From contig VXBA01001256.1 of assembly GCA_013399895.1 (NCBI GenBank), positions 62,001-126,000 of the forward strand: a DNA stretch of 64,000 bases, written 5' to 3'. This document shows, piece by piece, positions 23,173 to 33,115 of the stretch; within the stretch, counting starts at the first letter, position 1; each line of letters begins with the position of its first letter. The translations under genes and the position numbers were made by a program. A model generated the notes under the pieces. That model was not told where the DNA came from. It made no database searches and was given only the letters and a program-made list of their open reading frames with translations. This DNA comes from Serilophus lunatus. Its lineage: Eukaryota > Chordata > Aves > Passeriformes > Eurylaimidae.

Positions 23173-25370
23173 ACTGTCCCTATTCAATACTTTGAAATGG
23201 TTTCTTTTAAACCATTTTTGTCTCTAGCTTCTAAGAAACATAAGGCAATGTTATTACTTTCTGAAGCAGAATTTTCTAAAATTGAAGACTTTTTTTCTAG
23301 TGACAAAGAATGGGTTGTGTGAAATATCAAGTAATCAAATTATATCTGTGTGTATTTCATATGCTGGATGTAAATATGAAAGAAATTTAAATATGTTTAG
23401 AAAAGTTTGCACCAGGCATACTAAGCTAGGAATTTGGATGCAATTAGATCCTCCTAGAAATATTAGAAGTAGATATTAGAAAGGTTTTCTCTGATATCCT
23501 TCTGATTATATATATTTTTTGCAGCTTTCTTATGTATCTAAAGAAGTCAATCAGTGTAAGTTGAATTTAAGAAATCATAAGTGTATTTCTTTCAAATTTT
23601 ATTGTCAATTATAATGTTTCATAACTTGGGTTTTGCCCTGAAGCTTGTCCCAGGTATCAAAGGGTGAACTGACAGTGTGAGCTGTAGGAAATTGTACCAC
23701 TATTCCCATTAAGAGCAATGGCAGTTGTACTTTTAATTCCTCATTCAACACACTGAAAATTTCCCCCTCAAGAGTCATGAAAGCCAAGGAACTTACCAAG
23801 GGGGTGAAACACTTGTAATGAACTACTTAACTAGATTTTGATACCTGGAGAGAAAAGAAAATGAAATTTCAGGAGCTGTATTTAACTGATAACATACTAA
23901 ATTCCAAAGAAGGTTATGAAAGGATAAGCCACAACATTAGAAAAATGGTGCTAGAAGCGGTGGTTGTACACAAAGATAAAATATAAGAGATATAAGGAAC
24001 GATTTTTTACCCTTGGGACTGGAAAGGAATATTAAATTGCTGATGGCTAAAGACCAGTTATTCTTGGATCTCTACTCATAACATGAGGGTATCCTAAAGT
24101 AGCTTACTTTTACAAAGCCAAGAAAAAGATAGAAGGCTGGGCAAGGAGTACAGCAGCCTTTAATGATGATCCACAAAGATGAGAAAGGTAAAATGATTCT
24201 AACAATCTATTATAAGTGTATGGAGGAAAGGATAGGGGTAAATGGCAGTGAAGGACCTTACCTGCAAGTAAATGTGTTAGGAAGGATAATGGGTACTCTG
24301 CTTTTGCAGAGTTTAAATGGAATGCTAGTCCTAGCGAAAAGGCACTTTTGTTGGCAGAATTTCATCTCATAATTTCATCTCAGTCTTTCTTTTGTGTACA
24401 TGCTTACTGCGTATTCACATTCTCATCCATATCAGCACAAGAACTTCTCCTCTGCAGTTGCATTTCAATGCATCACTTGTATCTTATCATGACATTTTAC
24501 TGAACTTTACTCATTTAAAATGGCACTGGAAATACATTTTCTTTAATCATGGATTGTCTCTTTTATTCATATTTGTTAATATTTAGTATTGATACATATT
24601 CTTTAAGGTTCTTTATCTCTTCTCTCATCTGAAAGTTGCTGTAACAGTAAGTATAGATATTCATATGTACACATAGACATAATTTATTAAAATACAAAAG
24701 TAAGTTTAAGGTCTGGGACCCATGTTTAAGCTAATAAAGTATGTTCTTACTTTAAATCTTGAAGGTCCTGGAGTTAACGGTAAGATTTAATAAGGGTCCT
24801 AATATCCAGATAAAGGTCATTTAAAATAAAGACTGCCTGAAACTAAAATTATGTATTCCATTTTTAAAAAAGAAATGTCAATTTATGAATGTAGAAACTT
24901 CTGAATAGCTCTTGGCTTATTTTGAATGTAGGGAAATGTGACAGGTACTGTACTAGTTCTATTATGATGTTTCCTCTAATGTATGTATTTAAGTTCCTGG
25001 AGTGCTGTATCTAGTGTGCAATCATGATCAATAAAAATATAATTGTATACCTCCCTGTTGTTTTTCAGCAAGGTAATCACATAATGTAATTTAAGACACC
25101 TAATTTAGCTGCTTGGAATCACCTACTGGCTTTTTAAGAAACAAGGACTTCTTATTTTAGATATTCTTCATCACACTGTAATGAAACACCTGAAGTGGGT
25201 GTTAAGAATAACCTCACTCTTTGGCTTGATTCAGCCAATTTTAAAAAGTCAATGACATACAACCACCAGCATTCAATAAGATAACTAGTTTGCTTCAACC
25301 ACGCTTCCTTTTGTAACAAAGCTTACTTTCTGAATTATCCTAATTGTGAAAATATAAGAAAGTATCTGTG

Positions 25371-25490
25371 TTGTGGTTTGTTGTTTTTTTTTTTCTGGTT
25401 GAGGTTTTATGTTTGTTTGGTTTGGTTTTGTTGGTGGTGGTGGTTTTGGTTGGTTGGGTTTTGTTTGTTTTGGTTTTGTTTTCCTTTTGG
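25371..25490. repeat. T/G-only low-complexity tract
   Basis: About 120 bp composed almost wholly of T and G (GTTTT/GGTTTT/GGTGGT units). It shows strong strand asymmetry. Confidence 0.92.
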
Positions 25491-26691
25491 GAACTCCTGA
25501 GTTTTTAAAGGATAAATTTCAGTAAAACAGCATTAAATATATGTAAACAATCTCTTTATTGCTCAACAGTGTAGAAATTTGCTTTTTCTCTTAGAGTGCT
25601 CAGTTCTCCCAAGTTTCTCCAAAGACAGGATGGATTGGTTTATTTCTGGTTTTAGAGAAAGGTTTTGGTTTTTTTTTTCTGAATAAAGTTATGTTTCCAC
25701 TGAAGTCTTATGATTTTGGTCATTGATTTCACTTTCTATGTTTAAAACATGTTGAGGTTTACTCTCAGTTCAAGAGTTAATACTTCCAGTTGATTCCTCT
25801 GGGATCAAGATGGAGCTCAATATCTAATTCTTTTCCTGATAGTAAAATAAATTACTCAGACAGTGGAGTTTTCATCATCAAATCATAAAGAATTTAGCTA
25901 AGCCATATGGGAATTAAAAAATTATTTTTTATTTTGGTACAAACAATCAGTTACACTATTTCTGTCACAGATATAGGAAAGAACTCCTATATGGATACAA
26001 AATAAATTATCTCTATTAAGTAATCAAGATGGGGAGCTGATGCTGTTCTTGTTTTAATCAATCCATGAAATGAAAGCTATTATAAACCACACCAGCACAA
26101 CGTATCCCCATGAGCCTTTTGTAATTGGGATGATCGTTTAATTGGCACATTCTGCTTCCACTGGGATGTGCTATTTAAGAAGGATCTAGTTTATTCTGCA
26201 GTTACAGGGTGTGTTATATGATCTTCTCAGCTAATATTACTTGTGAAGAAAAACGAAAAAAGATGTATAGATTTTTCATCTTTATTTTGTCAACTGCTCA
26301 AGCTACAGGAGATTTATTTCTGATACTGAGCCGATAAAAAAAATCCACAATTATGCGGTTGGGAAGGAATGCACATTTTCACACTGTGTTAAAAGGATCA
26401 AAGGAAAATTCCTCAGTAGGTGCACTCTTATATAGTACTATCAGCATAGCTGTATGGCAGAGAGGTGAGCAGTGAGAAACACACAGAAAGGGTAATATAA
26501 GAGGAAAAATTACTGAGAAATAAGTGATTAAAGGTAAGTAGTAATTCTTGTGAATACATTTAGACTTACTTATTAAGCATATAAATTTCAATTTATGGAA
26601 ATAGCAGAAACTATTTTAAATACATTCCAATAATTATGTCAAAGGCATATTATTAGATTACTTGTTCTTGTTCTCCAAGCAAGGTGGGTAT

Positions 26692-26772
26692 GGAGACATT
26701 AGCATAGGCAAACTCTTCCGCTCATTGCAAGGCAGTCAGTCTAGATGACCTTTAAAGGTGCCTTCCAACTCA
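26692..26772 (+). mobile_element. CR1 3'-UTR fragment, plus strand
   Basis: 'gcaaggcagtcagtctagat' followed by 'gacctttaaaggtgccttcc' is the CR1 3' UTR segment that normally precedes the octamer tail. The tail itself is missing. Confidence 0.7.
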
Positions 26773-27189
26773 TCAGCTTTGAAGTCCCAGCTGCGATCTG
26801 TCCCTGAAGACACAGGGTTTTTGTATAGCTATTGTAAATATACGTAGTCAGACTGTCATGCACGAAGACTTCAGTTAAGTAATAAGAGAAGTAGCATCCA
26901 TGCATTTTCTGTACTCTAGCTCCCAGATTCATTGCAAAATAAATAAAAAAAATAACATCATGAACAAACAAAAACACCAAACCAAAATCCAACAAAAAAC
27001 AAACCAAACAAAATTCTATTTGTGCTAAAAATAAATTACAACTAATAAGGGCTGTCATTCAGCTAATACAGAAGGTGTGAAATAATTCCAGAACTGTCCA
27101 TGTGTCCTAAATGACAACTTTATATCTTTCTTCAACTATTTCATTTTTGGTTAGTGTTTTCTACACTTTTATTCTGACAATTTAAAGGA

Positions 27190-27510
27190 CAACTTTATCC
27201 AAAGCTTCATCAGGAATTGAAAGAACTCTGCAACAGTTTATCTATGCAATTTGGAATACCTGTTTTCCCAAGGGCCAAACTTAATTAAGGAGCAACAGCT
27301 CCAGTCCCCAAACAGTCTCTTATCCTAATATAGGGGTACTATTTCTAAGAAAGAGTGGGGAATTCTTCTCAGCTGGGTCACCTTCAGTAAATACTCACCA
27401 GGTGCCGAAAAGATGTGTTTTCCTCAAGGTTTCTTCTTTCGTCTTTTTTTCTAGATAGATTTCTTCAATGCAGCTGAGGTCCACCATGAAGCCCCTGGTC
27501 CAAAATCTAG
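27190..27510 (-). mobile_element. ERV leader/internal remnant
   Basis: Read on the minus strand this follows the primer-binding site at 27511-27528. It contains a good splice-donor match, CACCTG|GTGAGTAT (GT at 27398-27397), about 110 bases after the primer site, as expected of a retroviral leader. No gag or other protein can be recognised. The lower limit is approximate. Confidence 0.55.
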
Positions 27511-27528
27511 TCCCTGTATGGGCCATCA
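27511..27528 (-). other. Primer-binding site, tRNA-Ile type
   Basis: Minus-strand TGATGGCCCATACAGGGA, two bases after the LTR end. Compared with the complement of the tRNA-Ile 3' end (TGGTGGCCCGTACGGGGA) it matches 15 of 18 positions. All three differences are G-to-A, the kind expected from decay at CpG or deamination. The position, right at the LTR boundary, supports the call. Confidence 0.8.
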
Positions 27529-27530
27529 AT

Positions 27531-27901
27531 TGTTGTCCAGTTGTGTTTGCGATCCCTTAGAACAGAATCATCAATTTGGTGTCGTCAGGGATCAGGACCC
27601 TCTGAAACCACAACTGCCAACAAAACATACTGGCCTTGTGTGCATGGTGCTGATCCAGAGGATCCAGAAAAGACAGTCTATATGCAATATCATACAGTGG
27701 GCAAATGAATTCCCAAAATGGAGTCTCTAATGGAGTCTCCTCTTTATTGCAAGTTCGTCTGGTTTTATAGTCCACAGATTGTTTAGGCTATGACAGCCAA
27801 TAGACAAAAGGAAAGGTAGACATGTGTCACTGTCCCAGAGCCACAGGACAGTCACAAGATGATGTTTACATACCTAAGACATTATATCATAGTCTGACAC
27901 A
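27531..27901 (-). mobile_element. ERV 5' LTR next to a tRNA-Ile primer site
   Basis: Minus-strand LTR ending ...GGACAACA at 27531, where the primer-binding site follows. Minus-strand signals are GGACTATAAAACC (TATA, about 27765) and GCAATAAAG (poly(A) signal, 27743-27748). The R/U5 text after that includes CCTGATCCCTGACGACACC, a U5-like sequence I associate with avian ERV LTRs. The start is placed at TGTGTCAGAC (27901), although TGTAGCAG at 27928 is also possible. No partner 3' LTR is present, so the provirus is truncated. Short frames here are not genes. Confidence 0.75.
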
Positions 27902-27929
27902 CTGGAATATAGACTAATATTCTGCTACA

Positions 27930-29950
27930 TGTAGTACTAATGAAAAATAGCTTACGAGAAATATTTAGTAGCCACAAGGTTTTAATATATTATTATTTGA
28001 CTGAGTAAAATAATTCAAGTCAACTCTGGAAGGAATAGAAACTCAATAGAACTCATATTGCCAAAGAGACTGAAGTTTGTGAAAAGTTAAATATAAATTA
28101 TAAATATGTATTTTGTGCATATATTTTAAATTTACTTGCTCATTTTTTTCTAATGATTTTTGTCTTCCAAATTGTACTGGAAGCCTATTAACAGGGTTGC
28201 CAGAGAAACACCATCTAATTTGTGCCCACTGCATTTCAGCGGCTCCACGTTAGCCAAACTGTTTTTTTCTTACACTCTGAGGATACACTGATAAAGAATT
28301 TCCCACACTTCTAATAGCATCCTTGGCCCTGCTCATGTTTCTAAACCAAGAGGAAAAATCTTCACTTCTCACTTCTGGTTTCTACCTACTTACCAGTCAG
28401 CCAGAGAGCTTCCACATTCCTTCTCCAGTAGATATAAAATCCATTATACAGATTTTATATTATAGCAACCTAAGGCTTTAGACAACATGTTTATGTAGGG
28501 GCAGGTGATATCTTAGTACCTATCTTTGGTGGATGTTATCCACATGATTTTCACTTCTTTGTCTAATTCATACTTAACTGCTGGGTGCACCACAAGTATC
28601 TTTATTGCTTTGATTGTTGTTCTCATCTTCCCTTGTTTCAGCTTCTCACTGCCATTTCCTATTTGGATACACTGACTCATGGTTTCTGTCATTAAACTTG
28701 TTTCACTATGCTTTCCCAACTATCAGTCAGTTTTTGACATTCATTAGTAGAGAAAACGTACCTATGAAAGCCAGCCTCATACAATCTATCTATGCAATCT
28801 AAAATTTCCAGTAATTTCAGAAATTTTGAATAGCAACACAGAAGTAAATAACATCTATACCTAATCTGTAGGTAAAAATCAAGCATTGGAGGCCAATTTA
28901 TGAGACTAACACAGTGTGCATGTCCTTGTAAACAAAGAAATGAACAAGGCCAGAAAAATACAAGATGAAAGCACAGAAAACACTCATTTTTCTGTAATGT
29001 TTATGTTCTCAAAGTTATGCTACATTTTTGTTTTCTAAATTTTTTTTTTCCAATTGTCTTTAATCTTTAATTTTTTTCCTGGATAGTGATGTTAACAGTT
29101 GCAGTTTGCAGAAAGATAGTTTGGTTCTAGATTAATATCAGTGTTAACATTATTAAAAAAGAAACTGAATTAGTCATACAATCATATGATTGGTCACATG
29201 AAATGCTGGGCTTTTTAGAGATAGTGAGTACAAAATATTTTCTCAATTTAATAATATTAAAACAAGCAACAGTTTCTATTGCTTAAATCAGGTATGTGAA
29301 TATTTAATTAAATAAAAATTACCTTTTAAACTCAAATATTATTTCAGTTACGGTTAGTTCAGATTGATAGTAATTAAGTGGAGTCACAATGGTAAATACA
29401 TAGAGCTATTGATTAAGCAATGATGTTTGTGCTGATACTGGGAACAACAATATATTTTTTGGTGTCACCATCACATTTTTTTTATAAGGTAAGATAGAGT
29501 AACTCTCTCAGGATCTACAGATTTTCTCTTTCAGATCTCTGGTGAGCAGATCAACAAAAAGTAACATCGAAAGCAGTTCCAGACTGACTCATATTTAGAT
29601 GCTTCCTTCCTTTTAAATTCAGGCAGGTTGAAAAATAATTGATTGACCAAAGAGAAGGGTCAATGTGGTTTATTGTTTTAATAATAAAATATCGTACCTC
29701 AGCTACCCAATGGGTGGCGAGTCATCCAGAGGAATTTCAAACAAACAAACAAACAAAGGTATTTGTGCCATTGGTAACCCTTAAACATTAATTTTATAGT
29801 TGTTTTTTACTTCTTAAGTAGATTAGCAAATTAAGAATTGTATGCAATAATTGAAATCTGCCATCCCACATTTTACACAAATGTACCAGTTGGATTGCTT
29901 TTGACTGCAGAAATTTTCCTGTTTGTAAAATTCAGTTTCCCTTAAAAAGC
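27930..29950. other. Unique AT-rich intergenic sequence
   Basis: No gene or transposon recognised. A (CAAA)n run lies at 29741-29758. Confidence 0.5.
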
Positions 29951-30502
29951 TGCGGGAGGGGGAAAGCTGGGATCGGGGCAGCCCTCCCCAGACAAGGCAG
30001 GGGGGTCACCCTGGAGGCAGGGGCGGCGGCGGCTCCTCGTCCTCACACGGGCCGAGGGACCGGCGGCAGCTCCTCGTCCCGGTGCAGGCCAGGGGACCAG
30101 TGGCAGTCAGTGCCGATCCCCACACAGGGTGGGGGTGGCAGTGATGGCGGCTCCTTGCTCCACCTGGGGCCTCCGGGAGCACAGGCTGGCGGTGATCGCG
30201 GCGGAGGAAGCCCTGGGGTGCGCGCAGTCCTGGCGACTCCCGGCTCGCAGGCGGGCACATGCTGCGAGTGCCGGCATGGCGGCCCCGGGCTGGCCCCGGG
30301 AGCCTGGGCGCGGCAACTTTGGGACGGCAGCGGGTGCCAACGCTGGCACCGTACTAGCAATGGCTGCACAGAGGGTCGGCAGTGGTGCCAGGGTGTTCCC
30401 GAGGCACTTGCGGACATGAAAACAAGATGGCACGTGGGACCTGAACCGTATGATTTTTTGGCAGGAAAACCTCAGAAAGTTGGCAGGGCTTGGCCCCGCT
30501 GA

Positions 30503-30570
30503 CCAATGGAAAGACGGTTTATCCCGGAAGAAGACAGCGAGATCCACGCGAGAGCTGGAGGGCTTAAAAG
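30503..30570 (+). promoter_or_regulatory. LTR core promoter (CCAAT + TTAAAA)
   Basis: GACCAATGG and GGCTTAAAAG at the same relative spacing as in the 10.5-kb copy. Both lie upstream of the conserved C/T-rich segment that follows the presumed start site. Confidence 0.55.
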
Positions 30571-30673
30571 CCGAGGCAACAGCCCTCCCCTCACTCTCTT
30601 CAGCTGCGTGTCTGGGGGGAAACACACAGCTCCGACTCTGCTCCTCAGCTCGCAGGTCCCACGGCATGATTCC

Positions 30674-30934
30674 GCCCATTTGTCTCGGCACAAGAGCCAT
30701 TCCCAGCTTGCAAGCAAGTAACCCTTTGGGGAGGTGCTGAGAGGGAGTCGTTTTCACTTCGTGTGTTTCAGAGAGCCTGAAGGGCCGGGGAGTGCTTCCA
30801 GCANGCCCATTTGTCTCGGCACAAGAGCCATTCCCAGCTTGCAAGCAAGTAACCCTTTGGGGAGGTGCTGAGAGGGAGTCGTTTTCACTTCGTGTGTTTC
30901 AGAGAGCCTGAAGGGCCGGGGAGTGCTTCCAGCA
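30674..30934. repeat. Perfect 130-bp direct duplication around a single N
   Basis: 30674-30803 and 30805-30934 are identical as read base by base, separated by one N at 30804. The block includes part of the transcribed region of the LTR. A single-N join between perfect copies is typical of a gap-closing or scaffold-overlap artefact. Confidence 0.93.
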
Positions 30935-31241
30935 GAGAGGGAAGGGAGAGAGATGGTTTTTCCTACCCTTCTCCCCTGTTTTTTCAGCTCAGCCATCTAG
31001 CTGAGAGAGCAATTCCCTTTATGTTTTTCTTGTTGTTTTGTTTTTTTTTTAACTTTTGTGGTTTTTTCTCCTGCGTGTCAAGTGTTTCTCTATGTAATTT
31101 TGGGGTCCCTTTGGGTTATCCCCTCTTCCCTATTTTAAACTCCCTGTAATAAACTGTTCACCTGCTGCCAACTCTGTTCAGTTTTCCGTCACCTTTATTG
31201 AACCTGCGCCTGAATGATAAAAAGTGGTTTAAACCACCACA

Positions 31242-32210
31242 GCCACCCATTTTTGAAAATCAAGTGGTAGCTTAGAACTGTCCTTGACTACCAAAAATAA
31301 TCATTCCTAATTATAAGACAAGCCATGAGAAAAGATTAGGGAAGCTGTAAGCTATGATCAATATTGATGAATAATAGCTGGAGTAATAAAACCTGGCAAA
31401 AGTTGTATCTATATTTTATATAAAGATTGTCCTTTAAAAGCCAAGATTTAGTACACCTCAAATATGAGCAAATAACAATGTTTAGTTTTGCTTCTTCATA
31501 GGATCTGAGTAAGCTGAACATTCCTTTAAAATAACCACTCAAAGTAGAACCCCACTTATCTGTTTACCATATATATACCCATACATATTTATGATCAGTT
31601 AAAATTCAGAGCTTCATTAGGCTTTCACAACATGGAATAACAGTAAAAGAGGGTCTAAATTTAATGCACACTGAAGAACCTTGTGTGTGTCATTAGATAT
31701 TAGTTCACAGACATGTATCACTTTCACCTTGACCAACTAATGTTTCTGACTTGCTCTTTGGCCTTATCCTTAATATTTTTCTTTCTGCAGGCTCTTTGAT
31801 TACTCTTTAATAGGAAAGGGCACTTCTATCTGTGGTGGCTTTGGCTGAGATCATACACAGAAGGGAAAAGGAAGAATTAGCACGCAGAAATTCTTCTCAA
31901 CACCTCTTATTTATTAAGTTCCATAAGTAAATGGTTTTTCTTGCAACTCTGAAGCATGGGCTCAGAGAAAATGGGAGAGAGTAGCATTACACTTTTTTTT
32001 TGATTTTGATATTGAAGGATTCACCTGACATAGATAACTAATTTCAAGAAATGTTATTCACAGAACTGTGGAACTCTTTGTCCCTTACAAAGTACTAGTT
32101 ACCAGTTTGGTAGCTAAAGCTTGTAGGGGTGTGATATTTAAAACTAGCCATCTCCAATTCACTTGATGTTTTCTATATAGTTAATTAGTACAAAACTGTG
32201 AGGAGTGACT
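31242..32210. other. Unique AT-rich intergenic sequence
   Basis: No gene or repeat recognised. Confidence 0.5.
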
Positions 32211-32211
32211 G

Positions 32212-32590
32212 ACACACCAGAGGACTGTACTGCTATCAAGATGAACCTTGACAGGCTGGAGAAATGGGCTGATATGAACTTCTGGAATTTCAGCAAAGGG
32301 GAATTACATAGTATTACATCTAAGGAGGAACAACCTCAGGTATCATTATATGTTGGAAGCCAGTTGTCTGAAAACCCCTTTACAGAAAAGGTTTGAGGGG
32401 TCCACAAGTCAGCACTACACAGTGCTGCAAAAATGGCCAGTGGTATCATGGGTTGCATCTACTGGCAGGTTAAGGGAGGTGTTCCTTCCCTTCTACTCAG
32501 TATTGGTGAGTCTACACTGTAACACTCCAGCTCCAGAACCATCAGCTCATGGGCTCAGCCAGGAATTTTACTTCAAAAATATATGTAGGG
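32212..32590 (+). mobile_element. CR1 ORF2 fragment, plus strand, highly diverged
   Basis: A frame of about 60 codons (32205-32396) reads like the CR1 segment after the catalytic box (EDCTAIKMNLDRLEKWADMNFWNFSKGE..). It is followed by remnants of 'VASTGRLREVFLPFYSVLVSLH' at 32450-32520, corresponding to the conserved '...RTREVIVPLYSVLV' tail. Both ends are lost. Confidence 0.75.
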
Positions 32591-32696
32591 GTCTTTAATA
32601 TATTTAGACAATGTAAAGAAAAGAAGTCACAAAGTTTCCCTCAAGAGGTACTTTTGCTGATAATTTAGGGAAGAAAGTAAAAGAATTTGGCAAAAA

Positions 32697-33115
32697 GTTC
32701 AAGTGGGTATCATTCAATCTAGACAAAGCATTCCACTAAAGTGTCAACCCAGCATATACCAATCCACACCACTTACTCAAAACCCAATCCCTCCAGGTTT
32801 AAGCTACCCAACCAATAGAAGAGCAAAGAAAGAGAAGAAGAGGGAGCAAGAAGAGAGAAGAAGGAGAAAGAGGGAGAGACAGATTATATAGCTACAATTG
32901 GAACCTTGTAGAAGACCAGCTGTCACAGGTCCAGGTGGTGGGGCTGTGACAAAGTGGAGAGTATATGCCTTCAATTTTATCTGCTCTGTTCCTTGTGGCC
33001 ACTTCCTCCCAGGTGGGACTTCTGACTCAGTGGCCATTCTGGGGCTCTGGGTCAGGGCGAGGGGCAGTGTTCCCACTGTCCCAACCAACCCAAGGCTATG
33101 TATATATTTACCATA
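32697..33115 (-). mobile_element. LTR-like element with polypurine tract (family D)
   Basis: Shares order and text with 41960-42440: 'aagca.t.cactaaa', then 'acaccc.atcc', then 'agcta/tgaagccaccc', then a long GA tract (32813-32880), then 'ctnctgtggccacttcctcc' and 'aggnnggact'. On the minus strand the purine tract reads as CT-rich and lies just after a TATA-like GCTATATAATC (about 32885). This fits an LTR transcribed leftward with a pyrimidine-rich R/U5. The ends were not determined. Confidence 0.6.
32813..32880. repeat. GA-rich (polypurine) tract
   Basis: About 68 bp of nearly pure A/G on the plus strand, inside the family D element. Confidence 0.93.

Larger units (their letters stand above)
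22511..26690. other. Long unique AT-rich stretch
   Basis: No gene or transposon recognised. Simple tracts: A/C-rich 23109-23172 and T/G-only 25371-25490. The patch 26085-26230 has more balanced composition and could be a conserved element, which cannot be judged without alignment. Confidence 0.5.
29951..31241 (+). mobile_element. Family A LTR, plus orientation, with assembly duplication
   Basis: Ends GTGGTTTAAACCACCACA at 31241, identical in form to the other family A termini. CCAAT lies at 30503-30507, GGCTTAAAAG at about 30563-30570 and AATAAA at 31149-31154. The 5' quarter (30000-30170) is very GC-rich with repeated GGCGGC..CTCCTCGTCC units. The 5' boundary is uncertain, since no TG start or target duplication was found, so the 5' end may be truncated. 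A 130-bp block is present twice around one N and probably reflects misassembly. Removing it gives about 1.16 kb, close to the 1.03-1.06 kb of the minus-strand copies. The 245-codon minus-strand frame is a composition effect. Confidence 0.85.

Noticed and set aside
30043..30996. Frames up to 245 codons in the 30-kb GC-rich block
   Set aside because: Same reason as above, and part of the length comes from the duplicated 130-bp block around an N.
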